Assembly: GCF_963966145.1 (NCBI RefSeq)
Contig: NC_091052.1
Coordinates: 9,176,001 to 9,240,000, forward strand
DNA from: Tenebrio molitor
Lineage: Eukaryota; Arthropoda; Insecta; Coleoptera; Tenebrionidae
Length of the DNA: 64,000 nt
Reading direction: 5' to 3'
Of this stretch, positions 50,475 through 63,355 are shown piece by piece. A program made the position numbers and the translations under genes. The notes beneath the pieces are model-generated. The model did no database searches and was not told the origin of the DNA. It saw only the letters and a list, made by a program, of their open reading frames with translations. Each line of letters begins with the position of its first letter. Position 1 is the stretch's first letter.

Positions 50475-53420
50475 TACAGTCACGCAAAATTTTATATTAT
50501 TAATAGCACCTCATTTATTATGGGACTGTAGGTTAATGCGCCGGATTAATTAAATATAATTGCAGCACACGACGCGACGGCGCTTTCGGCCATTTTTTCG
50601 GCGCTCCTATTACCATTTATCGACCTGAAAAATAAGATTTTAAACGGGGAGCTTTGTAAGCTGCGATTAAAAATTAACGCGGCCACCTGAACGAAGAGGT
50701 GGAGGGAGCGGCTCGGCATTTATCAACAGGATTAGCCTTAAACTCGTTCATGTAGGAATCTTTTTAAAAGGCCGTCATCCTTCCAGGATCTTAAGCTCGA
50801 TGTAAGACGCTTTTACTGCGACATCCCGGCATAAGCCGGCACTGGCGCGAGTTGATCGCCGCGATTAAAGCTCCGAAGCAATTCAACACCCCTATACAAG
50901 GATGAAACTTAAACTTTTTCCAGATAGCAATTTATCGGTCACAAGATGCCCCCAACATTCCAAGTATTTATCCCGATGTCTCTCGAGCGATAATTATGTG
51001 ACCGGTTTTCTCTTTCGATGCCGCACCGAGTAATGACAAAGCGGCTATCTTTATTGAAAGGACGACGTCGCTATCCTTGATGGCTAATGACTCGTGTCAC
51101 GAGACTCCGCCGCGTGTGCTCCACGTATCCGCTTCCAAGTGCAAATGATTGTTGCAATTAGTTGTTAATTTAAAACAATTTCGTGTCACGCCTAGCTCAC
51201 GTGCATCCCTCCCTATCTTCTCGGGTCGGCTTTTGTGCTCATTATCGCCGATTTCACGACCAATAAATTAATTGTTCAAGGTGGAATAATCAACACTGAC
51301 CCGAATCGCCCGCAATCAACCCACCTGCAACCCTTAAAGTTTGCACCAGGAATAACTCTCGGCGCCGGTGATTTAGGGGGTAATTAAATCGGGCGCACTC
51401 AAATTTTACGTCCCTTAATGTGTAATATTTTAATAATTCCAGCGATAAAGTGGACCGTGATGCCGGAACAAATTATCGAATAAATGGTGTGGGTGGTTGG
51501 TTGGAAATAACGTCTTGTTGCCATGGTCGGATTTTACCGTTAAATGATGTGATAACGTTCCTGCACGACTCTTAAATACAAAAGGTAAATTGCTCGAGGA
51601 ACCGGGATCCTCACTAATTCCACCTCTATTTGTGATTTTAATCAAGCAATCCGTCTGAATTTTTGAGGCGATTCTTCGCCATTGTATATTTATCTTTGCA
51701 GTTTGTCTACTCGTCGAGGAAACAAAATTGTTTTCGTTTCTTTTTCACTGTAGCAAGGCCATTTGTACGTGGGCTCAAGGTTGCCCTCTTAGGTAAATAA
51801 AACCGACAACAATCACCATTCTAAACTCAATTTGTACGCATTAAAAACCGAGTTAGTTCCAGTTGTGCATTAATAATTGCAATTACTTATGCAAATATAA
51901 GTTTTATGATAATCGCATTGTTCGCAAAAACTTTGTGCGGCCACGTTTCGTTTTATTTTCTTAACTGCTCACGTACTTTACCAATCCGTTAAACTTTCGC
52001 GTTTTTATCGTTTTTTTATTGTTGAAAATTTTAATCGCTCGACGGAATTAATTTCGGTCGCCTGGAAGCGGCCCCGGAATAAATAAATCTTCCCCGGAAG
52101 CGAATCCTGCGCTTTAACCTGTGATTGACTTCAGCCTTCAGCGAGGAAACGTCTCAAGGTTTGCGATTGGCATTTCAGGAATCTCGTGAGGCGCACACAC
52201 TTTAGATATACCGGGACTGCGAAACGTCTAGTTCCCTGTGGATTTGATGTTTACACTAAAGCTTCCATATATTCAGACACTTTGCCTTACTTTTCCTGTC
52301 TGACTCGATGAATTCGATTTCCACGATGCTCCCCCGCAAATCTCGAATCGTTCCTAAAATCGCGACTCCAATCAACATTTTTTCTTCACCCTGATGAAAC
52401 CGAACGAAGGGGTTCGACCCCGAAATAACGAAATACAATACAATAACAAATAAATCAAACGCGAAAGTTGGTATTTGCGAAAGTTTCTGGTTACCGACGG
52501 CTTTGTTATCTCCGCGCGAACGTGCTTCCCAATTTTGAGGTTTCACTCGGTGGAAACTCTTGAATTCCGGATATAACAAGGATCTCTCCTGCTTCCGGAC
52601 CGTCTGTCGAGGATCTTGTGTCACAATTTACATATTTTATCGATTGGATTTCAATAGAATAGTTGGTTGCGGGACTAATCCGCCAACCTTGTTACTTCAA
52701 TGTTTCTAGCCTGTTTACTGGCTCAAAAAAAAAATCAATTATTAATCATTTCTTTTATCTGATCTTGTTCAAACGTACAACCTGCCGGCTGTCGTGTCGA
52801 CGTCATTCTGTGCCACTAACTGGTAAATTATTTAAACAGCGATAAAGAATATGCGGGGACATTGTCAACACGAATGCCCCACGATCTGGATCCTCGATTA
52901 ATTATTTTTACCATCGACCAACTGCTGCAAACAGTTTACCGTTAAAAATAGCTCCACGATGTTCACGTTTACGATATAAACAATAATAATCCAGAGATAT
53001 TAAAGGCGAAATGCGTTCACTTCTTGCAGACGCTGAATTTTCAAAAAAAAATAGAGCAAACCATTTGAGTAAAAATAATCGACTGAATAGTATTGAAACT
53101 GTGCTGATTGCTGAAGATCTAGCAGTTCATCCGGGAGGTTATTTCGCATGTGAAGTCACATCTGCCTCCATTTTTGTAGTGAGCAGTTAATTGGATGGAG
53201 CGATTCTTTGAAATCGTGTTTGCTCGTGCCCGGATTTATGTTACTAATTGGTGTTAAAAGATCAAATTAATCGCTAGATGTAACGTTTGAAGAGTCTACT
53301 CGTGACACGGATATTTTTCACATTTCAAAGATATGCGCATATAGAATTGTAAAAATATGCGTATTATTGCATGACATGGAGTCGTTTGATCTCGTACCAG
53401 GTATTTAGAATTTTGTCTTT

Positions 53421-53434
53421 GCTCTAGCTAGAGC
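53421..53434. repeat. Perfect 14-bp palindrome
   Basis: GCTCTAGCTAGAGC is fully self-complementary with no loop. Such sites may bind dimeric proteins. No neighbouring gene suggests a function. Confidence 0.45.
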
Positions 53435-54489
53435 GAGGGAGTAAATCAGGTCGGGGTGGAATCGTGTCTAGAGTTGAACAGTTTGAATTGGTCTTGTTGA
53501 AGTTACCATCTATTATATTCGTCGACGATTCTATTTGAAGGATCAAGGACTAAACAAACGTCTAATTACGCTGATCGAGTATCCAATAGCTGGAACAAAA
53601 AATAATTTGCAGATAACGGAAGGTTGAAATTGTGTTGGTGCGATTCTTTGTTCCCTTTGAGGAGCATAATTGCAGGTAGATCGTTAACACGTCAGCATGG
53701 TGGTGCATATTAAAAACGACTAGATTTAGTGGAACTGTGCGAATGAATATTCCACCGTAACAATAATAAACAATGGGCAAACCTTGAGCCACCAGGCACG
53801 ATAGCCATTTATGCAAGGCAGTAAATTAATCAAAATGATGAATCACGCAGTAATGTCGTAAACGCATTAAATTTTTTATTATAGTTGACATTAGCTTTAC
53901 TCCATGGGAACCAATTGAAACTTGCAACTAATGCAACTCGGAGAAATTGTTGGAGAAGTGTCATGCGGTCCTAAACACACCTGTGGAGTAATTTACACCA
54001 TTTACGTTTCCGTGTGAGAGCACTCACGAGCTTTCAATAAGTGACATCGATAACGAATCGCTCGCATCTCCGCAATAATAGGAGATGACGAAGTCTCGTG
54101 GAAAGCTCGCGAGCTTGGGAGGGCCATAAAAACACACATTTCGGGAGGGGAGTTGTTTGGTCGTTGCGTGCAGGAGGGGAGGTCGAATTTGATAAAGCTC
54201 GGTGCACGTTAAAAATGAAATCGGTCGAATTGTAGACAAAATGGAGGCTTTCGATCCGATTCGTCATTATTGTTCGAATCGTGCTTAAATGGGATTGCGT
54301 GCGGCAAGTCGGCTCGTTTATCTTCTTCGTCGTTAATGTTGGCCACGTTGGAAATGGCTCGTCGGGTAGTTAACTTATTAATGCGAATCTGTAAACAAAT
54401 AATGGAAGACTGTAAGTATGTATAATTTATTTGGAAGCGTTTCGCTTAGTGGGTTATCGATCGTTATGGCTTTATAAATTATTACTGAT

Positions 54490-54606
54490 TGGACTACATC
54501 AGTCCATTTGTTTGCATGGTACGCCGTTACCATGCTAACAACCACCTATTTTGGTCGTGTCTTTTTCTAAACAATTAATTCGATTAGGGGCGGCCCCGCC
54601 GCCCCC
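54490..54606. promoter_or_regulatory. Hairpins, X-box-like site and GC box in one block
   Basis: TGGACT (54490) pairs with AGTCCA (54501-54506). GCATGGTA (54514-54521) pairs with TACCATGC (54528-54535). GTTACCATGCTAAC at 54526-54539 differs by one base from the symmetrical RFX X-box. A self-complementary GC-rich run GGGGCGGCCCCGCCGCCCC lies at 54587-54605. The set looks like a compact regulatory block, but every part is a short match. Confidence 0.25.
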
Positions 54607-57146
54607 GAACACTTCCACGCTTCGATCGAGGCAATAACTGGACAAAAACACATGAATTTTTCATGGTCCAACGCTGGCCGCTTTCATGTTGACTTACAGT
54701 TTTAGCTCAAGTTTCAAACGCATTTGATATTTATGTTCCGGTTGCTATGAGAATTGGTCGGCGGCAACCTGGGTATTTGGATAATTTTAATTTTTAAACG
54801 ACTTACGGTTTGCCTTCGCCGGGGAAAACTCCACGAAAATTATTCCACTCAAACTTGGAGCTTTAATCGTTTTTGTCCATTTAACCGACGGAAACTTTTA
54901 TTCACTTTACTTTATTGCGGGGGCTGAGACCGATCTCCGACGGCGGCGCATCTACCTGCCTGCTGTTACTTTGTTGCCGCCGCCGCTCAACAAATCAAAT
55001 CAAACTTAAATATTCACATCAACGTTTAGTTCGTTCCCGGTTTGCTAACGCGTTTTTGCAAATTGTGATACATGTTGCGGTCGGTTATGAAAATCGTTTC
55101 GAAACTGGCATCGACGCAATCACTTCCGACAATTTTTCGCAATTTCGTCAATAAAAACGAGGTGTTGCCGAATTTTAAGTTGAAATTCTTGACACGCTGG
55201 AAATGGGTTGCGATTGTTGAAGGTGAAGCATGTTCCAATAATGGTCCTTTTTCACACGATCCTTTTACTTTTATTTAATTAAGTCCAAATATTTGCAAAC
55301 ACGTCTTAGACTTTGTTTGATTTTAATTAACTCGTTTCGAGATCTCGGAACGAGACAAAAAGGTATTATGAATTTCTATTGAGAAAAGTTAAAAGTGGCA
55401 TTATTCCAAACAGCATTTAGCAAGTTTGTGTGATTTTCTTGCCGTACGGGATGTATGATGGATGGGTTTTCTTGCGGTGTTTTTTGAAAAGCTCTCCGAT
55501 TCGACGATGCCAACGACGATTTTTAGCCGATGAGATCACAAGTCTTGGAAATATGTTCGCCGTATTTATAGAGATTCGGTCGGGATTAAAGTATTGGATC
55601 CGTCCTTATAAGCGAACGTTAATAATATTAATGTTTGATGGGTTTTACAGCACTTTTACGAGGCATTAAAGACGGCGGTTAATGATGGGCATTAAACAAC
55701 CGTAATACGCCGGCCCTGGACAAAGAAAAAATCATGCCCGGCCGATTTACTTTTCGGAAGTTGCAAACAAGGGCTGTGGTAAAATGGCAAAATAAATTTT
55801 CACACGGTCGTCAATGCCGCCATTACGTCGAGAATATATATGGTGTCATTAAAATAATAGTAATTAAGTTGATGATGTCCCGGTCAGCACATGTGGTCTC
55901 GGGTTACCGATCCAATTAACCACCGCCGCTCCGTCAAAATGTGTGTACGTATAATATTCGTTAACTAGGTTACCACTGAATCGTTACAGGCCCATAAATT
56001 ACAATTAAGAAGTTCGCCTCGGAGGAAACTGCCTAAAACGTGTCTTAAGGAAGATGGCGAAGTTATTGTATAACCTCTTTCATGGCAGTTTCGCGAAGCT
56101 AATGGCTTCCGTTACACAACACACCTTAAACGGACATATGAATGCAACATCCGAATAAAGCTCGCACGTTCGACAACTTTTCCGAATTAAATTCGACGCG
56201 GAATAGTGCCGAACGTCGCTAATTTTACAATGCCGCCGCTGAAATTCTTAAAAGCTCATTACGGGAAGCTTCCCAACTTTCCAACAGGCGCAAGGATAAA
56301 CAGCGAAACTGTGCAGCGGGGCAATTGCCGTTTAAAAGCTTCCTGTTGTGGACAGCTGAGCTGGCGAAACGCCACCCTCAAAGCTCGCCCCGAAGAAAAA
56401 CTTGCCGCCAAGAGAACACATAACGATAATATTAGTGATTTTACTTTCAAAACTTAAAGTCGTTCGCGCTGTTACAACGCTGATTATTTTTGAGCGTTTT
56501 GTCGCAAGCAAAAACGTTAAGTGCACAAGAGGGTGGAGAGGTGGAGAGCGTTCTTGAAAATATTTTAATTTCATGTAATTTTCAAGAGCACGTGGAGACA
56601 CAAGGGACTACGCAGCAAAAGTAAAAAATCTGGAAAATAAATTGGTACGAGTGACGGCGTTATTTTCCGACGGCAAATGTAATAAAAGAATATGGAGTGA
56701 TGTACAAGTTGTAAAAGTAGAAAGGATGTCTCATTTACAATTTAAATGGCATCAGAAAAATAATTCACCGGATTGCAGAAACTCTGTCTAGTTGCAAGAA
56801 GCAACATTTAATGAAATCGTGCAAAAACCTGATGCTAGTTGATTCACTTTAGGGAAATTTTAATTTCAACTGGAATTCTAGAGTTGTAAAAGTAAGTGGA
56901 TTGTTGCTCCAGCTTTCTCCAGTTTTAGTGATATTGCTGTACATTCGTGAAAAGTTGGAATATGACGCTTTGATAGTGTTGAGACTATCGTTTTATCTAT
57001 ACGTTTCACACAGTTATATTGCCATTTAACGAAACGCTTCATCTTCGACGTCACCGATATATGAAAAATTGATACGTCATATCTTCATTTGATGACGTAT
57101 GGAAGATCTATACGATGTTTAAACCGAACAGCTTTCAATTTATGTA

Positions 57147-57355
57147 CGGTCGGTGGACAAATAAAACTGGGACACTTAAAATTTAATCTACGTAAATCAG
57201 ACCATTGAATTGTCAATATATTTGTCAGTGTCTATATAATATGTCATACCAAAGTTAACCTATTTGTAATAAAGCCGTAATTAAACGATGCAAATTTGTA
57301 AATTTTGACTTATGTGATTGTCATTTTTGTCCCAGTTTTATTTGTCCATCGACTG
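57147..57355. mobile_element. Tc1/mariner-like MITE, 209 bp, flanked by TA
   Basis: The left end reads CGGTCGGTGGACAAATAAAA and then CTGGGACA. The right end, reverse-complemented, reads CAGTCGATGGACAAATAAAA and then CTGGGACA. The arms match over 28 bp with two differences. TA stands outside both ends (57145-57146 and 57356-57357), the expected target duplication. The interior of about 150 bp is AT-rich with no open frame, so this is a non-autonomous element. Its ends differ from those of the Tc1 element at 37-39 kb, so it belongs to another family. Confidence 0.85.
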
Positions 57356-58277
57356 TACCATGAGATCGAGAAAAAAATTAGAGTAGGCTGTGACCAATAA
57401 TTTCAGTTGGCAATTCGTTAAAATTTCAATTACCAGATGTCAGTCTTAAAAGTTAGGTTAGTGATTTTGAGAACGTTGAAATCTTGATTTTCATAAAGGT
57501 GTGAATTATGTGTGACCTGTCGGTTGTAAAAGAATCATGAGTAGCTCCAATCGTATTTACGAACTAGAGTAAATGTTCGAAATGTCTGCCTTCAGCTTCC
57601 AAACATAACACTACTTTCTTCGCTTCATGTTTTCAAATGACTTTCGCACAGTCGGGACATCAATTAAATTGCAGTTATTGCAGTAATTACTTGCATTAAT
57701 TCGGGAATTGTGCCAGGCCTGTTTTTGAACACGTTGTTTTTCAGGTATGGAGAAACAAAATAATCAAGGCAAGTTGTTGGTAAGTGCTTTCAAAGCCCGG
57801 AATGACAGTTACTATTGTAATTAATGACATCTTTGAATTAAATTTTTACGTGCTGCCAACTGAAGTGTATTAATCATGGCCATCTCGATTTTTTTTATTT
57901 TCGATCGCACGGTATTTTGAAGTAGAAACGTGAAATTAATTTGTCTAGCAAAATGTGACGTTGATGATCAATTATTGCCATCGGTAAGAAAAGGTGTCCA
58001 TTGTCTTTAATCCTGGCTCGAATTAATATGTTTTGGTGGTGGGGCGGTCGGAATTTTAATTAATTTCTCGTTGGCGAATCGTTGGTAGATTCAGATGTAA
58101 GCCGTCGAGTGGTCAGTATGCAGTAAAGTGTCACAAAACGGCCTTTAATGATGTGTCAGGAGCAGCAGGCGCCACCCTCCATTCTGCACGCCTCTATTCG
58201 GCATCGTGCCGTTCCTATCATGTACACGCCGTCTGGTCTATCCATTGTCCTGTAGGACCTCATTAATTTTATTTCAG

Positions 58278-58626
58278 TGGACAAACATCATTGCATTCTC
58301 CGGAAACAATGGGAGCGGTATCTGAAAAATTTATGCCTCGTCCTTTGTCGTCCTTTTCCAGCATCGACCCAGCGATCACCTGTCCGGACACATGTCCTGT
58401 TAATATCGGTCGTGTCGCATTATTAAAGTGCTACAGCATTATCTGCGCCGTATGCGTCCTGCGAGCGATGATTTATTGGGCGGCTCCTGGTCCTCAGGAA
58501 GTGAAGCATCGCCGGCTCCGGGTATTAAATCTAGCGATGCATCCAGATAGACACGGCTGTTCGCCTAGCCCTCGTAAAATTATTTCCAGCAGGGGACGGA
58601 GACGTCTTGTTATTGGAGCGGCGACG
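58278..58626 (+). other. Exon-like open block between acceptor- and donor-like sites
   Basis: TTTTATTTCAG (58267-58277) is a good 3' splice acceptor. ACG|GTGAGA at 58627 is a good donor. The 349 bp between them are open in one frame, part of a 166-codon open run. The block is richer in GC than its flanks and contains a cysteine-containing stretch (C at CPDTCPVN and CAVC). I recognise no domain. A minus frame (58494-58682) is open across it too. Chance remains a fair explanation for one run of this length in 64 kb. Confidence 0.2.
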
Positions 58627-59900
58627 GTGAGACTGGACCGGCACCTCCACCATAATTCACCGACCACCGAGCCGGTTCTCACACTGTGTTTAAACCAATG
58701 TGAGATTTTTAGTTTGGAAATAAGGAAGCGTTCGCCGGACGTGCATGATAGTCGGCTAATTTTCTCGTTAAACAGTGGGAGCGTTTTGTAATTGGTCGCA
58801 CGTGACGTGTTTCGGAATTTTCTCGGGGTTTAATTAAGCAAGGGAAGATGTTGCTTGCAGCATGTCGGAGCGGAGCTTTTGGTCGATTTTGTGTGCGGGT
58901 GCAGCGAGGCGGCGACGATGCAAAAGAGATGAAGTGGCTTTTATCAGGTTGTTTTTATAAAATGTATGTTAGCCGTCTTGGTAGGGAACCGCTGCCTCTT
59001 TTGGCCCAACATAATTCGGAGTGGCTCGAGGGCAGGAACAAGGTGAAGAGGAAACGTCGAAAAACAATGCGGTGAAAGGACGAAATTGAGACGTCAGTCT
59101 TAAGTCTCAATGTGTACTCCCTTTGGGTTGATTATTCCCGTCCAAAGCAGGCAGTTTCGTCGGGATTAGACAACTTTCCTTAACATTGTATTTAGTTCTT
59201 GGGCAACAAATTGCTCATACATTTGATAGAAAACTTGGATACGCCAAGAAAATTACTCACAGAGGTGTGTATTATATCGTTTGCATTGTCGGCAACCCTA
59301 GTTTGAATATAGTAAGACAACATTTGCATTCTCAATCTAATTTCCCACGTACTTTATTGAAGTAGTTGAAGGAGATTCTCGTCGACGTAATTTACTGAGC
59401 CAATCTCGAATCAGCTTTTTAAAACGCGCGTCACACGGGCGTTAATATTTTGTTTTGGCTGTAATCAAAACGACCAAATGGTTAAATTAGCGATTGAAAC
59501 CAAGCCAAGCTCAAAATTGGATGGGAAATTTAATTAATTATCGCTTGCATTTTCACAGGCTTGCATAAATAGGTTTGTAATCGGATCGCTCCGATTCCGA
59601 AATAAAAACGGTGGAAACTGTTCCGGAGTGTGAAACCTGCACTGCCGTCTGCGATTATTAATATGAAAAGTTGATGCACCGTCATAAATGATTTAATCCA
59701 ATTTTCCTATGCGCAAACGGATATGGAACGGTGACATTTACATCTCGCCGGTTTCCGGACATGTATTATATAATAGAAGTTAATGGTAGTTTCGGGTATG
59801 TGTCAATCAAGTGTCGCCACTATCGGGGTTAGGACACCTTTCAGTTGGCTTGAACGGGCAGAAGCGACGCCGTCCCAACGTTTAATAGTTATTTATCTAA

Positions 59901-60048
59901 TCCCGTGGGATAAATGACACTTATCCCACTCATTTGAGTGGAATAAGGAACTTCATTACCGGACACATTTCATTACTCCACTCAGTGGGACAAGTGAGCT
60001 TCATTACCCCACTCAGTGGGATAGGTAAGTCATTATTCCACTGAGTGG
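59901..60048. repeat. Degenerate palindromic tandem repeat, about 30-35 bp spacing
   Basis: Palindromic centres TCCCGTGGGA, CCCACTCATTTGAGTGG, CCACTCAGTGGG, CCCACTCAGTGGG and CCACTGAGTGG recur, joined by spacers of the type ATGACTTCATTAC. The better copies lie at 59978-60048. The repeat is followed after about 30 bp by a T14 run. Each centre could fold as a small hairpin. Confidence 0.65.
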
Positions 60049-60357
60049 TGAAATGAAACTCGCGGAAATAAATAAGATTATTTTTTTTTTTTATTCGGGG
60101 CGGTCTTAGATAAAATTTTGTACATAACACGTGGGCTAAAGCATATTACAGGAAACTCGTGTGATTACAGATGAACTCGGGCTAACGCCCTCGTCATCTA
60201 CAATCTTCACACTCGAATCCTGTAATATTGCTTTTATTTCACTAGTTGTGTAAATAATTAAAACAACACAACTCGCCACTCTGCCTCCAAAATATATTCC
60301 ATTTCGGTCGTCACGACCCGCATGCATTTTTCATTAAGTGCACCGTACATGCACCGC

Positions 60358-60365
60358 TGACGTCA
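60358..60365. promoter_or_regulatory. Full palindromic CRE (TGACGTCA)
   Basis: Exact 8-bp CREB/ATF palindrome within a GC-richer block (60300-60420); no gene start is visible. Confidence 0.25.
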
Positions 60366-63328
60366 CGCCGTATCTTGAATATTAAAACGCGGACGCCCCC
60401 GGCCGGTGGCAAATTTAATCAGAAAGGTGGATGCAATACACCTCCCCCGTCTTATTAAAGTGAAAACATTATTATTGCTGGGCAGTGAATCAGTTTTCAA
60501 CCGTCACGCGTCACGTCTCACGCTCCCAGGTGAAAGGCTCATTCGAGTCTTAAGCATACTCTTTTTTTTATTCCGGCACGGTCGTGCAGACACTTCGTTT
60601 TAGTTCTTTTTGCATCGGGAAATATTACAAGCCCGGATTCCATTCCGGGATTGAGCGCTAATTTTATTTTTTCCGGTGCAGCTCCCCACGAAACAAACGC
60701 GATAAATCTGGCAGATTTCAATGCGGAACTGGGGGGTCTTACGTCGCAAAAAATTCGCCGGAATGGTCGGCGCGGTTAATCCAATCCCGCAGAAATATCA
60801 CTATTAGAAAAACAAACACTAATACGATGTGACGTTTTGATTGATTGGCCGACAATTTTCGTCGAAAAAGTGGCGTCATATTGATTTTTCTTCGCACGGC
60901 AACGTCGTTCTCCGCGACAACATATTTACAAGGAATCGATGGGGGAGGACGAACCCACGCACGCTTCGCAACCATTTCGTCGACTTTTTAGCTCGGAATG
61001 CAAGTCTCGTTGCGTCTTCGATGGTATCGGTGCTCGATTCCCGCTTATCGACATCGCCAACTTCTGGCAGGAGTAAAATATAAAATTGAAAAAGTTGGAG
61101 GCGCTTTTATTGTCATTTTTTGGCGCGCTTTATCTTCGACGAAAGCCATTAGGAGGGCCGAAACATTTTCGCGAGTAATCGTGAACGCAGTCAGGTTACT
61201 TTAGATTTATTTCCATTCTTTCTCCATTCGGAATATCTCGTTAGGCCTTTTGTTCTTACTGTTTATATCATTAGACGGGACTCGGCAATTAATTACGAAA
61301 TCCTCTCTCGGTTTAATGAAGTATCCACCCTCGACCTCGTCGGAAATTAGACATGAAAGAAGTGCGGTGTTCTGTGGACGCGGCAAAATACCAGCTGACA
61401 GAATTGCACCCATCGACGACGCATTTTAATTTCTTCTTGTTTTCACTGACCGATTATTGCTTCGCCAAAATTGCAATTAAAGCAATCACACTGATTGCTC
61501 GAATTTCATTAGAGCAAATCGACGCGAGTGCACAATAAATCATACTCGTCCAGTAGATCCTTCCCGGAACTAACCGGATTACAAACCCCCACAGGTAGCT
61601 ATCCGATTCCGGTAACGTCTCTAAATGCATTAGCTGAATGCAGAGTAAGACAATTCCTGAACTCGCTCATTACTCACTAATTACACTCATTCGGTCTGTC
61701 TCGCTCGGTTTCCCTCCGCCCAGATAGGTATTAATAAACAGCCGCCACTTGGTGGCGGATTTGCTAGCGAGATTCTCCACAACTCGCTTGTTTTCATTGC
61801 GGGACCTCCGCTAAATGATTTTTGACGTGCCATTGTGCTCGACTAATTCCTGTTCATCGGTAAATGTGGCGAAGTTGCTTTTTAAGCCGTCTCCGAATAC
61901 ACGAGTCGAGCTCTAAGGCTCGTTTAATTTGGCGTATTGCACCCTCGTCGTCTGTCCCTCTTGCTAAACGTGCTCGACTCTCCGCAGTCTCTCTAATTTA
62001 TTCGAATTGTGTATGCAAGCGCACAAATAAACAGACAACGGTTATTGCATCGAATATGAACTTCCATCACAAGCTCGCAGACGGAAAATGAGGAAACTTA
62101 TCTAACAATTTATCGAAAGTAAATCTCTTGGCGTATTGTTGCAAGAAATGAAACGTCACTCTCTTGGAAGGTGTAGAGTGGTCGTGATGCAACGACTAGT
62201 CGTCATTGATTCAGATTATCTAATCAGAAGTTTTAAATTTAGTTGATGCCTGAATATCATCCAGAATGATAATTCCGATATTGACTTGGGTTAACAATGC
62301 AAACAACTAATGCAAACACAAGAAGCTTCAGGATTGCTTGATTGGACCCATTATTGGTACAGTCTATTGCACTTCACGTCTCGACCAAAGCTCTGATGGC
62401 CATTGTCAATACACCAAACTCGAATTAGGGTACCACCATTGTTGTCAATTACGCTGTAAAATATCTCGCTTGGGTCATACCAAAGCTCGCGTTTCGTTAA
62501 ATATGTTCTTTTTGTGATGAGAAGCAAATATTTGGGATAGTGTAATTTTGCAAGGGTTGTTTTCATTTCAAACGTAACTGACGTGTTCTTTCTCGCCTCG
62601 TCTTTTTCCAACTCGTTCCTGTTTCTCTTTCGGCTCCATTACTTTCCAATTTGAAGGTAACAATTTGAAATGAGCAATTGTACGAAGAGGGAAAACTTTT
62701 CGCTCTTTATGTTATTCGATTATTGGCGTGTTTTATCAACATCGACGTCTGCCCGCCTCGGAGTAGATTTGTCTAGTTGATTGGCGCTCCATCTTGTTCC
62801 GTCTGTTGCGATTACGTTATTAATTTATGACGTATGTAAGCAGCGGCACTGATGTTATTATCCTTTTAACTCCTGCCACTGTCTCGTTAATCGAGAAATG
62901 GATGCACCGGGGCGGAACCACGGCCGATAATTCATCAAATCCTTAATCGAGTTATGTGCAAAGTTCCTAATGTTTGTTTCGTATTAATATCTACGTTACC
63001 GACTGAGTAATCCGATAGCAGAGAACAAACAGATTGTTCCGATAGCACAGTCCTTGTTTTCAGGACGATATTGTGTGCGTTTAATTTGGTTCGGAGTCGT
63101 GTACAGGGCGGTACCTACTGTGCCACTCTTGAATTATTACCAGAATTGATGTAAGCCCGGTTCCCTAATTAAATTACTGCGTTCAAATGTTAACGGATGC
63201 CGAAGATTAATCCTGTTCAGGTATAAAATATTATATTTAGGACCCCTTCGCAGCTGATTAACTGACGATAATGAACATCACTTGGCCACGATGTATTTTC
63301 TTGATCCTCCACTCAAATAATCACATAC

Positions 63329-63355
63329 TGACGTCAGATATGTTTCTATGGTAAT
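63329..63355. promoter_or_regulatory. CRE next to an X-box-like site
   Basis: TGACGTCA at 63329-63336 is followed after five bases by GTTTCTATGGTAAT at 63342-63355, one base off the RFX X-box consensus. The same 14-mer occurs at 14772-14785. In vertebrate MHC promoters RFX and CREB sites lie side by side; whether insects use such a pair is not known to me. Confidence 0.25.

Larger units (their letters stand above)
48978..57146. other. Non-coding stretch, no gene recognised
   Basis: No frame shows a known domain. The minus frame at 52256-52624 (122 codons) is the longest, with a hydrophobic middle, but has no family resemblance. The 49.9-51.6 kb part has many TAATTA words and CG dinucleotides and might be regulatory. 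Hairpins at 50427, 53421 and 54490 are listed separately. Confidence 0.55.

Noticed and set aside
52256..52624. 122-codon minus-strand open frame
   Set aside because: No recognisable family or splice context, and the length is within chance for several dozen kilobases.
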